Notes under the pieces: model-generated | Seen by the model: only the letters and a program-made list of their open reading frames with translations | What the model was told of the DNA's origin: nothing | Database searches by the model: none | Origin: Acinetobacter sp. XS-4 | GTDB taxonomy: Bacteria; Pseudomonadota; Gammaproteobacteria; Pseudomonadales; Moraxellaceae | Direction: 5' to 3' | Length of the DNA: 64,000 bases | Assembly: GCF_023920705.1 (NCBI RefSeq) | Contig: NZ_CP094657.1 | Location: forward strand, 2,976,001 to 3,040,000 | Position numbers and translations under genes: made by a program | In this document: in pieces, positions 17,557 through 26,216 of the stretch | Layout of the letters: the number at the start of each line of letters is the position of its first letter | Position numbering within the stretch: position 1 is the first letter of the stretch

Positions 17557-18984
17557 CTATTTAAAAATTTCAATATAAGCATTAACATAATCTTTATTCA
17601 GCTCTATTCGATCCAAAAATAGTTTAGATGTAAGCCAATTCGGCTTATTATTTTCTAACTTATCAAGATTTTCTCTAATTTCAAACGATGAAAATCTATT
17701 ATTACTAGCATGTAGAACCTCAGTAAATGAAGAGTAATTAAAGTTAATAATAGAATTTAATTTCTCTTTTTGGTAATTATCTAACCATATAGCAAGCTCA
17801 CTCCTTGACACATCGGGCAGCTCCCATTCACAGTTACCCCACATATCTAGATTTTCAGAAATCTTTTTATAATCAGAATGATTCAATAATTTAGAGTCTT
17901 TATGGATAGAAATAACTTGTATATTAATAATATCAACAAAACTTTCTAAATAAGATATTTTACTTTCTATAACATCAATAGTATCACCAGGGAGACCTAT
18001 AATTAGTTCAACCATTATAAATGTAGTACGCCCTACAATTTCTCTTAATTTTAATAATGATGACTCTATATCAAAATTTGAATGTCCATATAACTGTAAC
18101 CCCTTGCTAGTTAAAGCAGGAATAACCAGCCTTAAAGATCCTATATTATTATCTTCAACAAGTTTCCATGCTTGTTCGAAAGAAAAAAATTGCGGGAAAT
18201 TTACATCAAGATGTAATTCAAAAATCCCTCTCCCGGATATCTTCTCAAGCATTTGATATGTTAGAATAATTTTCTCGTTAGAAAGCGTTAAAGAGTTTCC
18301 TGTGAGCGCTAAATTTAAAGGTAAATCTGTACTAATAATTTCTTCATATAGGTGGTTAAAGTCATTCTCTAAATCATATTCTTTTGCTTTTTTAAAAGTC
18401 GTACAGGTTTTAAAGTCATAAATACAATTTGCACATAAGCCTACTGGACAAATTAAAGAGGGCATATCTATCATAAGATTTTTTGAGCGCCAAATAAATC
18501 CATTAGCAGGAAGATAATCTGCATTTTTCCGTTTCAATGGATCTAAATTAGTTTTTAATTTCACCCTATCTGACATAAATTTAAAGAAAGAATCATAACC
18601 ATTTATATATACATAATCAGCTTGATCAAAAAAATCTTTAACATTAATAAAATCTGCAAAAAAACCAATAATTGAAATTTCTATTTGATCAATTTTATTC
18701 TTTAAATCTTTCATTTTATTATTAATTAGTTTAAACCATTGTTTTGTTAATGGTGAAACCTTTTCATATGTAAATCCACCAATAAAAACAATAATTTTTT
18801 TATAAGAGTTATTCTGAAATTTATTTAAATATTCAATTATCACTTTATCAGGAATATTTAAAAAAGTATCATGCACATTAGCTTCAAACCCTTCATTTTC
18901 AAAATCCTTTTTAGAGGCATATACACCAGGTACAGGCCATATTCGCCCATCAGAACGCTCTACAAAAATATCAATTTCTTTCAT
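17557..18984 (-). CDS. Radical-SAM-like protein with CX4CX2C motif, last gene of RiPP-like operon
   Basis: A 475-aa protein built like B12-binding-domain radical-SAM enzymes: an N-terminal Rossmann-like half (IIVFIGGFTYEKVSP, ADYVYINGYDSFFKFM, and a short LPANGFIWRS linker) and a C-terminal half with ALTGNSLTLS, ELIIGLPGDTID and INIQVISI, as in the (beta/alpha) SAM barrel. Two departures from the family are plain. The cluster motif is C179-x4-C184-x2-C187 (another Cys at 194) rather than CX3CX2C, and I see no DxHxxG cobalamin motif in the N-terminal half. It may still bind a cluster or may be a scaffold. It follows the SPASM gene by 9 bp in the same operon as the Hint-type precursor, so it probably modifies that protein. 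Confidence 0.7.
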   Translation of the reverse strand: MKEIDIFVERSDGRIWPVPGVYASKKDFENEGFEANVHDTFLNIPDKVIIEYLNKFQNNSYKKIIVFIGGFTYEKVSPLTKQWFKLINNKMKDLKNKIDQIEISIIGFFADFINVKDFFDQADYVYINGYDSFFKFMSDRVKLKTNLDPLKRKNADYLPANGFIWRSKNLMIDMPSLICPVGLCANCIYDFKTCTTFKKAKEYDLENDFNHLYEEIISTDLPLNLALTGNSLTLSNEKIILTYQMLEKISGRGIFELHLDVNFPQFFSFEQAWKLVEDNNIGSLRLVIPALTSKGLQLYGHSNFDIESSLLKLREIVGRTTFIMVELIIGLPGDTIDVIESKISYLESFVDIINIQVISIHKDSKLLNHSDYKKISENLDMWGNCEWELPDVSRSELAIWLDNYQKEKLNSIINFNYSSFTEVLHASNNRFSSFEIRENLDKLENNKPNWLTSKLFLDRIELNKDYVNAYIEIFK

Positions 18985-18993
18985 ATAATTTCA

Positions 18994-20295
18994 TTAACTC
19001 AAGGTCATTTCAGACAAATCTATTTCACCCATAAAACTTTTCATTTTTATAGGCGTTAACCCTGTTATCCAATATAAAGCGGCAGAAAAAAATGGCAATC
19101 TATAATAAAACTGTGATAAACAAGCTCTATTGAAACTCTCACCTTCTAAATACAAACAACAGCCTCTACAAAAATTCAACACAGGGCAGTTTTCGCAGTT
19201 AGATCGTGACCTCCAATGATAAGCTGTATTAAGTTGGACAGATTCGATTTCCTTAAGATTGCCTAATTTATGTCTTCCTTCAGGCAAGGTATTCTGACAA
19301 GTAACAATATCTTGAGTTTTAACATTGACTACGATTACATCTTCTCTGTCTAACCCACATTTTTGCTCGATACAGACGTTTGGTTTACGCTGGGATATTA
19401 TGTCAAAAAAATCCTGAAGTTCATTGCCAAAAATAAACAAAGAATTCCCATCAATCATTTCTCTATATAGTCCGGTCAGGTCAAGCAAAGAAGGCAATGA
19501 AACCGCCTGCTTAATGGGCATAGCCAAACCTTCTGTTAAAAGTAATATATACTCACATGAGGTATTTAGTTTATCTGCGATATATTTTCTTATTTCTTCT
19601 ACTGATAAATTATCAATAGTTAATACACAATTAAATTTTAAATGTCTATTAAGCTTAAATAACTCAGTATATAATTTTCTTATATAGTGATTATCTAAAA
19701 CATCTTGATCACGATGCGTTCCAGGCCCATCATGACTTAGTATAATTTCAACTCTTTCATTTCTTAATATCCAATCAAAAATTTCCTGATTTATGAGAGA
19801 GCCATTAGTAGTAGTTCTAATTTTACAAAAAGGAAAACTTATTAAAAGACTCTCAGAAATTTCTTTAAAAGTTTCCCAATAAAGAAAAGGCTCTCCTCCC
19901 CAAAGTTCAAATATGACATGCTCATCGACTTGTAAATAATTTAAAAGATTATTTACAAAATTTTCCCTTTCTTCTCTATTTGCCCCTCTCCTTACCTCTA
20001 AAGAGTTTTCTTTTGGAGATTGAGCACAATAGTCACATTTAAAATTACAACTTAAACCTAGTTGAATTTTAACTAATCTAAAGGGGCCCTTTTTCAAACC
20101 AGGTAAAATTGGGCTAATTTTTTTTTGTGTATAATGCTCCCACGGTTCGTCAGGAATTTTATATTTCCGGCCAACTCTACTTAATGAAACCTCAGAATTA
20201 TCACACTCCCATAGAAGTAAATTTCTCTGAACATCGTAAATAAGATTTTTTTTGCTACCATCTATATCTAAGAGCTCTATAACTATAGGTTTCAT
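18994..20295 (-). CDS. Radical SAM/SPASM peptide-modifying enzyme
   Basis: A 433-aa radical-SAM enzyme. The 4Fe-4S motif is C83-x3-C87-x2-C90 (LSCNFKCDYC), followed by FELWGGEPFLYW (the GGEP motif) and RTTTNGSLIN. The C-terminal third (about residues 315-415) is a SPASM domain with cysteines in CIEQKCGLD, TCQNTLP, CENCPVLNFCRGCC and ACLSQF for auxiliary clusters. An N-terminal segment of about 70 residues could be a peptide-binding (RRE-like) domain. SPASM enzymes modify RiPP precursors, for example by thioether, C-C or ether crosslinks. It has a strong GAGGAG site and starts 15 bp after the precursor-like gene. The exact reaction cannot be read from sequence. Confidence 0.85.
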   Translation of the reverse strand: MKPIVIELLDIDGSKKNLIYDVQRNLLLWECDNSEVSLSRVGRKYKIPDEPWEHYTQKKISPILPGLKKGPFRLVKIQLGLSCNFKCDYCAQSPKENSLEVRRGANREERENFVNNLLNYLQVDEHVIFELWGGEPFLYWETFKEISESLLISFPFCKIRTTTNGSLINQEIFDWILRNERVEIILSHDGPGTHRDQDVLDNHYIRKLYTELFKLNRHLKFNCVLTIDNLSVEEIRKYIADKLNTSCEYILLLTEGLAMPIKQAVSLPSLLDLTGLYREMIDGNSLFIFGNELQDFFDIISQRKPNVCIEQKCGLDREDVIVVNVKTQDIVTCQNTLPEGRHKLGNLKEIESVQLNTAYHWRSRSNCENCPVLNFCRGCCLYLEGESFNRACLSQFYYRLPFFSAALYWITGLTPIKMKSFMGEIDLSEMTLS

Positions 20296-20310
20296 TACTA
20301 CAAGCTCCTC

Positions 20311-21213
20311 TTATACATTAGTAGGTATTTTATTTACCTGACTTTCAACTAAGTAGTCATTCGCATAAAAGGTTTTATTACCATCAACTACAAATGAATA
20401 TAATGTTTCTTTTTGATCTACTATTCGATAATCAAATTTCTCAATATATTTTAATTCATCCATATAATATATCTGATCTCCCACAGATATTTGTTTAATA
20501 TCTTCATCAGAAAGACCAAAATCAGGGTTTGATATTCTTTTTAACTCACGATATAACTTGTACCCGTCTAAATTTACTGCTAACCAGATCCCCTCAACAC
20601 TTAAAAATAGTTGTTCCCACGTACATTCTATCTGGTCATTTATTTGATAAATTTTATCACCAGGGTTAACATGACAAATAATTTTTTCAATAACTGTATT
20701 TTGTCCTCCACCAAAAGCGGCTAATTTATCTCCAATTTTAATATCTTTAATCGAAGTCTTAGTCCCATCAACTTTTCTTACAGAAGTTTTTCTAGGGAAA
20801 CAACAAAATCCACCATCATTTTGTGCTAATGCCACTACCATGATTATGATTAAAACAGCAAAAACCATCATATTCAAAGTAACTGATTGGTTTACGTTAG
20901 TAGTTGTATTAATATTAATCAGGTTAGAATCATCATCTCCACCAGATACCCCTTGTAAAATTGGATCATCTAATGAAATCTCAACCCATGAATCGTCATT
21001 TCCTTTTACTGCATATTTTTGTGCAGTAATTGCTTTATTTAGCTCGGCCGTAATATACTTTATTAATTCTTCATTAGAAAAATTAGCACCAAAATTATGA
21101 TTACTCATATTCAAAATAGCATTTAGGCTAAAATCATCTTCTAAAACTTTTTTCAGTTCTTTAATATCATAAAGAGCTAAAGTTTTTTCAGATTCAGAAT
21201 TATTAATACTCAT
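20311..21213 (-). CDS. Candidate RiPP precursor: double-glycine leader + core + Hint-like domain
   Basis: A 300-aa protein in three parts. Residues 1-92 form a polar, helical leader ending in [12 protein letters not shown], a double-glycine site of the type cut by C39 peptidase exporters, one of which is encoded nearby. Residues 93-137 are the candidate core: an acidic DDDS start, a stretch (97-115) where polar residues (N, T, S) alternate with I, V, L or T, then 16 hydrophobic residues (115-130) and QNDGGF. Residues 138-300 are Hint/intein-like: a [13 protein letters not shown] start with [10 protein letters not shown], a GDKIYQIN segment, [15 protein letters not shown], and [17 protein letters not shown] at the end. 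The B-block histidine (T-x-x-H) is glutamine and the usual terminal His-Asn is absent. GGAG precedes the ATG. It sits between the epimerase-like and SPASM genes. It could instead be a membrane-anchored Hint protein that is not a precursor. Confidence 0.7.
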   Translation of the reverse strand: MSINNSESEKTLALYDIKELKKVLEDDFSLNAILNMSNHNFGANFSNEELIKYITAELNKAITAQKYAVKGNDDSWVEISLDDPILQGVSGGDDDSNLININTTTNVNQSVTLNMMVFAVLIIIMVVALAQNDGGFCCFPRKTSVRKVDGTKTSIKDIKIGDKLAAFGGGQNTVIEKIICHVNPGDKIYQINDQIECTWEQLFLSVEGIWLAVNLDGYKLYRELKRISNPDFGLSDEDIKQISVGDQIYYMDELKYIEKFDYRIVDQKETLYSFVVDGNKTFYANDYLVESQVNKIPTNV

Positions 21214-21234
21214 AAATTCTCCAAATTAGATTTA

Positions 21235-22674
21235 TCATTCTGTTTCAATAAAACCATTCATCCATAAGAAATCTATTAAATGAAAAGTCTCTAAAGGATT
21301 TGTTCCATCTTCAGTCAAATTACATACTAGATCTAAAGCTGAATATTTACCGGATAAAATTAAATCTAAAATTTTTTTTGAATAAGAAAATTGCATTTTT
21401 ACATTTGGGCTTTCAAAATAAATATTTTCATCTTCTGTAATTCTAATTGTATTATTTAATTTAATTTTTCCTAAATGATTAATTTTAGAATACATATGAG
21501 TATTTATCATTTCAATCATTATTTCATGTAGATTCTCTGGGTCCGAATAGGTATTTTCTGAAATAACTTTAAAACCATCTTTCCATTCCTCTGATGGTAA
21601 AGTGGGTGTTATTAAACGAATCTTTTTTGTTACTATATTAATTAAAAAGCCTGAAACACATGCAATAGTCGCATCTGACATTACTTTTTTCGATTTCTTG
21701 GATTTTGTACTTTTAAAAAATGTTTTTTCCTTTTCAGTAGAATATGCCCGTCCAGCTCCTGTTTTTGTTTCATGCATTGCTCCAGTATTCTGTAAAACCA
21801 TTTCCACACCGAATAATTCTTCAGCAGTAAATTGGTCATGAACTTTCTGCAAAATAGCTTTTGTCAATATTGAAAATCTTATTGGATAATTTTTTTTAAC
21901 TTTCCAAAATTCAAGCACACTCTTAGTTAATTCAATATTTTTTAAAGGAATTGCAGTAGTAGTTTGTGGAACTACACCAACAATTTCATCATATATTTTT
22001 AAAATATCTAAATATTCAGGATTATCTAAAGGATCTGTTCCCCAATAACAAAAACCAGACCTCATCCCACTACCTAATATTTTTTTAGTTGCATGAAGTA
22101 TTTCCTTCCATTCTTTGCCATTATCCTCTTTTAATGAATAATGCCCCTTAAATTTTTCAGCCGAAATACCACAAAACCAACAACCGACTGAACAACCATC
22201 AGATAATTCAAAGGCAATTGGTGCATGAATTATTCCAGAACCTTTGGGGCCTAATTCAAAAGCAGTTCTATTTATTTGACGTTGACGCCAGACATCAAAG
22301 AGATTGTTTAAGCCATTAGTTGATCCTGTTTCAAGTATTTTTTTTCTAAAGTCTTGTACTGTATCAACATATCGCCACCAAATATTAGCATATGGCCACT
22401 TTTTTTCTATCTCTGTCTTTTCTAAATCAGTAGGTACTATTGAGGTATCAAATATTGGTAAAAAGTCTGATAAAGTTAGATTTGTATCTTTAAAATTATT
22501 ATCAAGAGTTTCTAAAGGTACTCCCATATTAATGATATTTCTCAGCTGGTCATTTCCAGTGTAAATTTCTAAAAAACGCTTTGTTAAATAATACTTTTTT
22601 TTATCATCTTCATCTAAAGACCAAATAAAATTAGAGTATGAGCTTTCAAGCTTCATGACGCTAGAATCTATCAT
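21235..22674 (-). CDS. Radical-SAM RiPP epimerase-like enzyme (PoyD-like)
   Basis: A 479-aa radical-SAM enzyme, counted from the ATG preceded by GGA with 6-nt spacing (22674); the frame is open to 22698 but that ATG has no ribosome site. The cluster motif is C161-x3-C165-x2-C168 in FELSDGCSVGCWFCGISA. A little later comes SGFCYWGTDPLDNPEYLDI. Both segments match my memory of the PoyD/OspD family of radical-SAM peptide epimerases, which turn L- into D-residues in proteusin cores. The C-terminal 70 residues (KKILDLILSGKYSALDLV) resemble the short helical domain at the end of that family. It is the first gene of the operon, 21 bp before the Hint-type precursor, which is its likely substrate. It should act in the cytosol before export. 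Radical-SAM membership is certain; the epimerase assignment needs a profile search. Confidence 0.72.
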   Translation of the reverse strand: MIDSSVMKLESSYSNFIWSLDEDDKKKYYLTKRFLEIYTGNDQLRNIINMGVPLETLDNNFKDTNLTLSDFLPIFDTSIVPTDLEKTEIEKKWPYANIWWRYVDTVQDFRKKILETGSTNGLNNLFDVWRQRQINRTAFELGPKGSGIIHAPIAFELSDGCSVGCWFCGISAEKFKGHYSLKEDNGKEWKEILHATKKILGSGMRSGFCYWGTDPLDNPEYLDILKIYDEIVGVVPQTTTAIPLKNIELTKSVLEFWKVKKNYPIRFSILTKAILQKVHDQFTAEELFGVEMVLQNTGAMHETKTGAGRAYSTEKEKTFFKSTKSKKSKKVMSDATIACVSGFLINIVTKKIRLITPTLPSEEWKDGFKVISENTYSDPENLHEIMIEMINTHMYSKINHLGKIKLNNTIRITEDENIYFESPNVKMQFSYSKKILDLILSGKYSALDLVCNLTEDGTNPLETFHLIDFLWMNGFIETE

Positions 22675-22811
22675 CCTAAATCCAAAAAGAACTAACATTA
22701 CATATATATCTTACATTTATTTTTAAATTTATCTACATAAATAGTCATTATAATGAAAATTATAGTATTATATTCTCCAAATACTTGAATCATCTAATCC
22801 CTATTATAGAA
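22675..22811. promoter_or_regulatory. Divergent promoter region of RiPP-like cluster
   Basis: The biosynthetic operon (minus strand) and the export operon (plus strand) start back to back from this very AT-rich gap, so they are probably co-regulated. On the plus strand TATAGTATTATATT near 22761-22774 could supply a -10 element. I see no clear operator palindrome. Confidence 0.45.
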
Positions 22812-24083
22812 ATGAGCAACCGCAAAATTTCTTTTAGAAAAGAAGCTATCAAAGCACAAGAATCGCAATGGTTAGGTAAAGTTATTCTTTCTCGCCCTGC
22901 ATCTTTTAAGACATTAACTATAGCGTTTAGCTCTATTAGTATTGCTATCGTATGTTTTGTTATTTTTGGAAAATTTACTCAAAGAGCAACTGTGCATGGA
23001 CAATTATTGCCCAAGGAAGGTCTTATTTACATTTACCCAAAAAATAATGGGAATGTCGAAAAAAAATTTATTGTTGAAGATATGGCTGTAAATAAAGGTG
23101 ACCAATTATTTACCGTTTCAACTCTTAACTTTTATTCAAATGAAGATAAGAATCATTCTCTGCTGAAGCAAATTGAACTAAGAAAACTATTAAATAACGA
23201 AGAAAAGAATAAACTTAATAGTAATCTGGAAAATGATATTTTACTAACTAAAAATGATATCTCTTCTATTAAAAATCAATTACTTAAAATAGAAAACAAT
23301 ATAAAAGAACAAAGAGATAGAGTTTCTTTAGCTAAAGAAAACTACGAAAGATATCAAAATTTATTTAAAAAGGATTATATCTCGAAAGAAGAGTTTCAAA
23401 GTAAAAAAGATATCTTTTTACAAATGCAGCAAAACTTAAAAAATTTTGAAAGTGAATTAATTTCAAAGAATATGGAGTTAAACAACAAAATTTCTACTCT
23501 AAGGACCATACATCTTAATTATGAAAATAATTTAATAAATATTGACAAACAACTGACTAACATTGAACAGGAAATTATTGATAATCAATCACAAAGAGAA
23601 TTTACTATTAAAGCTACAGCTAATGGAGCAATTACTTCTGTAACAACTGAAGTTGGGCAACAAGTAACAACTAATAAACCAGTAGTTGCTATTATTCCCA
23701 AAGACTCTATTTTAGAAGCTATTTTATATGTTCCTCCTCAAAACATTGGTTTTATTAAAACCAACCAGATCGTTAAATTAAGATATGACGCATTTCCTTA
23801 TCAAAAATTTGGTCAAGCAATAGGCAGAGTTACCTCTATCTCAAAAAGTACAATGAATATCAATGAATTACCTAATTCCAATCAAATAAATTTAGAAAAA
23901 TTAAAAACTGCAAATGTTTACATTGTAAAAGTTGAAATACAAAATCAAAGTATGAGTACCTATGCGACAAAAACGCCTTTGAAAGTTGGTATGACACTAG
24001 ACGCTGATATATTTTTAGAAACTCGTAATATATATGAGTGGATATTCTTACCACTGTTAAGTATCTATGAGAAAAATATATAA
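22812..24083 (+). CDS. HlyD/CvaA-type membrane fusion protein
   Basis: Periplasmic adaptor of a type I peptide exporter, 423 aa from MSNRKISFRKEA; the open frame starts at a TTG nine codons earlier. There is a short cytosolic N-terminus, one membrane span (about residues 43-65, SSISIAIVCFVIF), a first barrel segment (VHGQLLPKEGLIYIYP), a long coiled-coil hairpin (about 120-270), a lipoyl half (TIKATANGAITSVTTEVGQQV) and a beta-barrel domain ending in LKVGMTLDADIFLETR. The opening residues up to the first barrel are typical of the CvaA/MchE subgroup used for microcins. The stop is 3 bp before the ABC exporter start. It should link that exporter to the TolC-like protein. Confidence 0.88.
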   Translation: MSNRKISFRKEAIKAQESQWLGKVILSRPASFKTLTIAFSSISIAIVCFVIFGKFTQRATVHGQLLPKEGLIYIYPKNNGNVEKKFIVEDMAVNKGDQLFTVSTLNFYSNEDKNHSLLKQIELRKLLNNEEKNKLNSNLENDILLTKNDISSIKNQLLKIENNIKEQRDRVSLAKENYERYQNLFKKDYISKEEFQSKKDIFLQMQQNLKNFESELISKNMELNNKISTLRTIHLNYENNLINIDKQLTNIEQEIIDNQSQREFTIKATANGAITSVTTEVGQQVTTNKPVVAIIPKDSILEAILYVPPQNIGFIKTNQIVKLRYDAFPYQKFGQAIGRVTSISKSTMNINELPNSNQINLEKLKTANVYIVKVEIQNQSMSTYATKTPLKVGMTLDADIFLETRNIYEWIFLPLLSIYEKNI

Positions 24084-24086
24084 ACT

Positions 24087-26216
24087 ATGAAAATTACCGA
24101 TTACATAAGTTTAAATTTTAGGAAAAGCTTACCGATTATTTTACAAACTGAATCGTCAGAATGCGGTTTAGCTTGCATTACAATTATTGCAGCTTATCAT
24201 GGTTACACCACAGATTTGGTCTCCTTAAGAAGAAAATTTAATATATCTCAAAAAGGAAGTACTCTGAATCAATTAATTCATATTTCAAATAATCTTAACT
24301 TAACAACGCGTCCAATACGATTAGAACTCCATAAATTAACTCAATTAAAACTTCCCTGCATAATTCACTGGAATTTTAATCATTTTATCGTTCTTGAAAA
24401 AGTTCAACATAGCACAGTTATTGTTATAGATCCCGCATTTGGAAGAAGAATAATTTCATTAGATGATTTTTCCCGTAGTTTTACAGGTATTGCTTTAGAA
24501 ATTTGGCCAAATGCTGATTTTAAGAAAGATAAATTTTTAAGTAAATTAAAACTTAAAGACATAGTTGGTAATATTCAAGGTCTTTGGAAGTCACTTTCTC
24601 AAATTATATTTTTAGCACTTACTTTAGAGCTACTTACACTACTTTCACCCCTTTTACTACAATGGGTAATCGATTATGTAATCTTATCAGATGACAGAAG
24701 TCTTTTAATTACGTTGATTATTGGCTTTTCTCTACTTTTGATACTACAACAATTAATAATAGTAGTCAGAGCATGGTTTATGCTCCATATGAGTACACAC
24801 ATAAATATTCAATGGCGTGTTAATATTTTTAATCATCTGATCAATCTCCCCGTTTCATATTTTGAGAAAAGAAGTTTAGGAGATGCAGTTTCAAGATTTA
24901 ATTCTATTGATAATATTCAAAGAACATTGACTTCGACTTTTTTTGAAGCAATCCTTGATGGCTTAATGGCAACATTAACATTAATTTTAATGTTTTTATA
25001 TAGTCCTATATTAACTTCTGTATCTTTAATTGCTATTTTACTATACTCTTTATTACGTTTTTTATCGTATTTACCTTTGAAGAATGCCTTAGCATCTGAA
25101 GTTATCCATGCAGCAAAGCAAAATAGTCATTTCATGGAAACTGTACGTGGAACAAAACCTATTAAGCTTTTTCAAAATCAAGAGTCCAGAAAAACTTCAT
25201 GGCTTAATTTACTTGTAAATCAAATAAATGCTAACCTTCAAACACAAAAATTTCATATTTTCTTTAGATTTTGTAATGGTATTATTTTTGGGCTTGAGAA
25301 TATTATAATTATTTGGCTTGGAGCCTCTTTAGTTATAGACAGTATTTTTACTGTCGGTATTTTTATGGCATTTATTGCTTATAAAAATCAATTTATCACT
25401 CGATTTTCTTCCTTGATTGAAAAATATATTGAAATTAAAACATTAAGAGTTGAAGTTGATCGATTAGCTGATATAGTCTTTTCTGAACCAGAAAAATTAT
25501 ACTTACAAGACTACTCTTCTTCTGTAGAAAATAATATTGCTATAAGTATTAATGATCTTAGTTTTAAGTATTCAGATTTCGAACCCTATATTATTAAAAA
25601 TTTAAATCTTGAAGTTCCTGAAGGTCAATCGGTTGCGTTGACAGGTGCATCTGGTTGTGGAAAAACAACTTTAATGCATTTAATAATAGGTATCTTAAAT
25701 AAAAACTCTGGCTATATATCAATATTTGATAAACAAAGCGATCTTGTAGGCCTCGCCCCTATTCGAGAAATAATAGGAGTCGTCCTTCAAGATGATATTT
25801 TATTTGCTGGATCAATTATTGAAAATATTAGTTTTTTTGATTCCAACCCTAATCAAAAATTAATTGAAGAATGTGCAAAAATTGCAGCTATAGATGAAGA
25901 TATTAAACGTATGCCAATGGGCTATCAAACTTTGATCGGTGAACTAGGAAGTGTTTTATCAGGAGGTCAAAAGCAACGTATACTTTTGGCAAGAGCACTT
26001 TATAAAAAGCCAAAAATTTTGTTTCTTGATGAAGCAACAAGTCATTTAGATATTTTTAAAGAAGCAGAAGTTAATAATAATATTCAATCACTAAATATTA
26101 CTAAAATTATAATAGCTCATCGTCCAGAAACTATATATTCCAATGATAGAGTTATTACTTTATCAAACGGAGAAATTATCAGTGATATCTTAGTTAAGGA
26201 TATTTCAAATAAATGA
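24087..26216 (+). CDS. C39-peptidase ABC exporter (CvaB-like)
   Basis: A 709-aa peptidase-containing ATP-binding transporter that trims double-glycine leaders and exports the rest. The C39 peptidase is at residues about 15-130: Cys26 in SSECGLAC, His in FNHFIVLEKV, Asp in VIDPAFGRR. Five or six membrane helices lie between about 165 and 430. The ABC domain has Walker A GASGCGKTT (about 518), Q-loop VVLQDDILF, signature LSGGQKQRI (about 624), Walker B ILFLDEATSHLD and switch His in IIAHRPET. The active-site residues are intact. Its natural substrate in this cluster is the protein at 20311-21213, which carries a GVSGG leader end. The stop overlaps the TolC-like gene start (ATGATG), so they are coupled. 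Confidence 0.93.
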   Translation: MKITDYISLNFRKSLPIILQTESSECGLACITIIAAYHGYTTDLVSLRRKFNISQKGSTLNQLIHISNNLNLTTRPIRLELHKLTQLKLPCIIHWNFNHFIVLEKVQHSTVIVIDPAFGRRIISLDDFSRSFTGIALEIWPNADFKKDKFLSKLKLKDIVGNIQGLWKSLSQIIFLALTLELLTLLSPLLLQWVIDYVILSDDRSLLITLIIGFSLLLILQQLIIVVRAWFMLHMSTHINIQWRVNIFNHLINLPVSYFEKRSLGDAVSRFNSIDNIQRTLTSTFFEAILDGLMATLTLILMFLYSPILTSVSLIAILLYSLLRFLSYLPLKNALASEVIHAAKQNSHFMETVRGTKPIKLFQNQESRKTSWLNLLVNQINANLQTQKFHIFFRFCNGIIFGLENIIIIWLGASLVIDSIFTVGIFMAFIAYKNQFITRFSSLIEKYIEIKTLRVEVDRLADIVFSEPEKLYLQDYSSSVENNIAISINDLSFKYSDFEPYIIKNLNLEVPEGQSVALTGASGCGKTTLMHLIIGILNKNSGYISIFDKQSDLVGLAPIREIIGVVLQDDILFAGSIIENISFFDSNPNQKLIEECAKIAAIDEDIKRMPMGYQTLIGELGSVLSGGQKQRILLARALYKKPKILFLDEATSHLDIFKEAEVNNNIQSLNITKIIIAHRPETIYSNDRVITLSNGEIISDILVKDISNK

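Noticed and set aside
22699..22784. A separate short RiPP precursor in the divergent gap
   Set aside because: No start-to-stop frame with a leader-like sequence and ribosome site fits in the gap; the Hint-type protein is the only precursor candidate.
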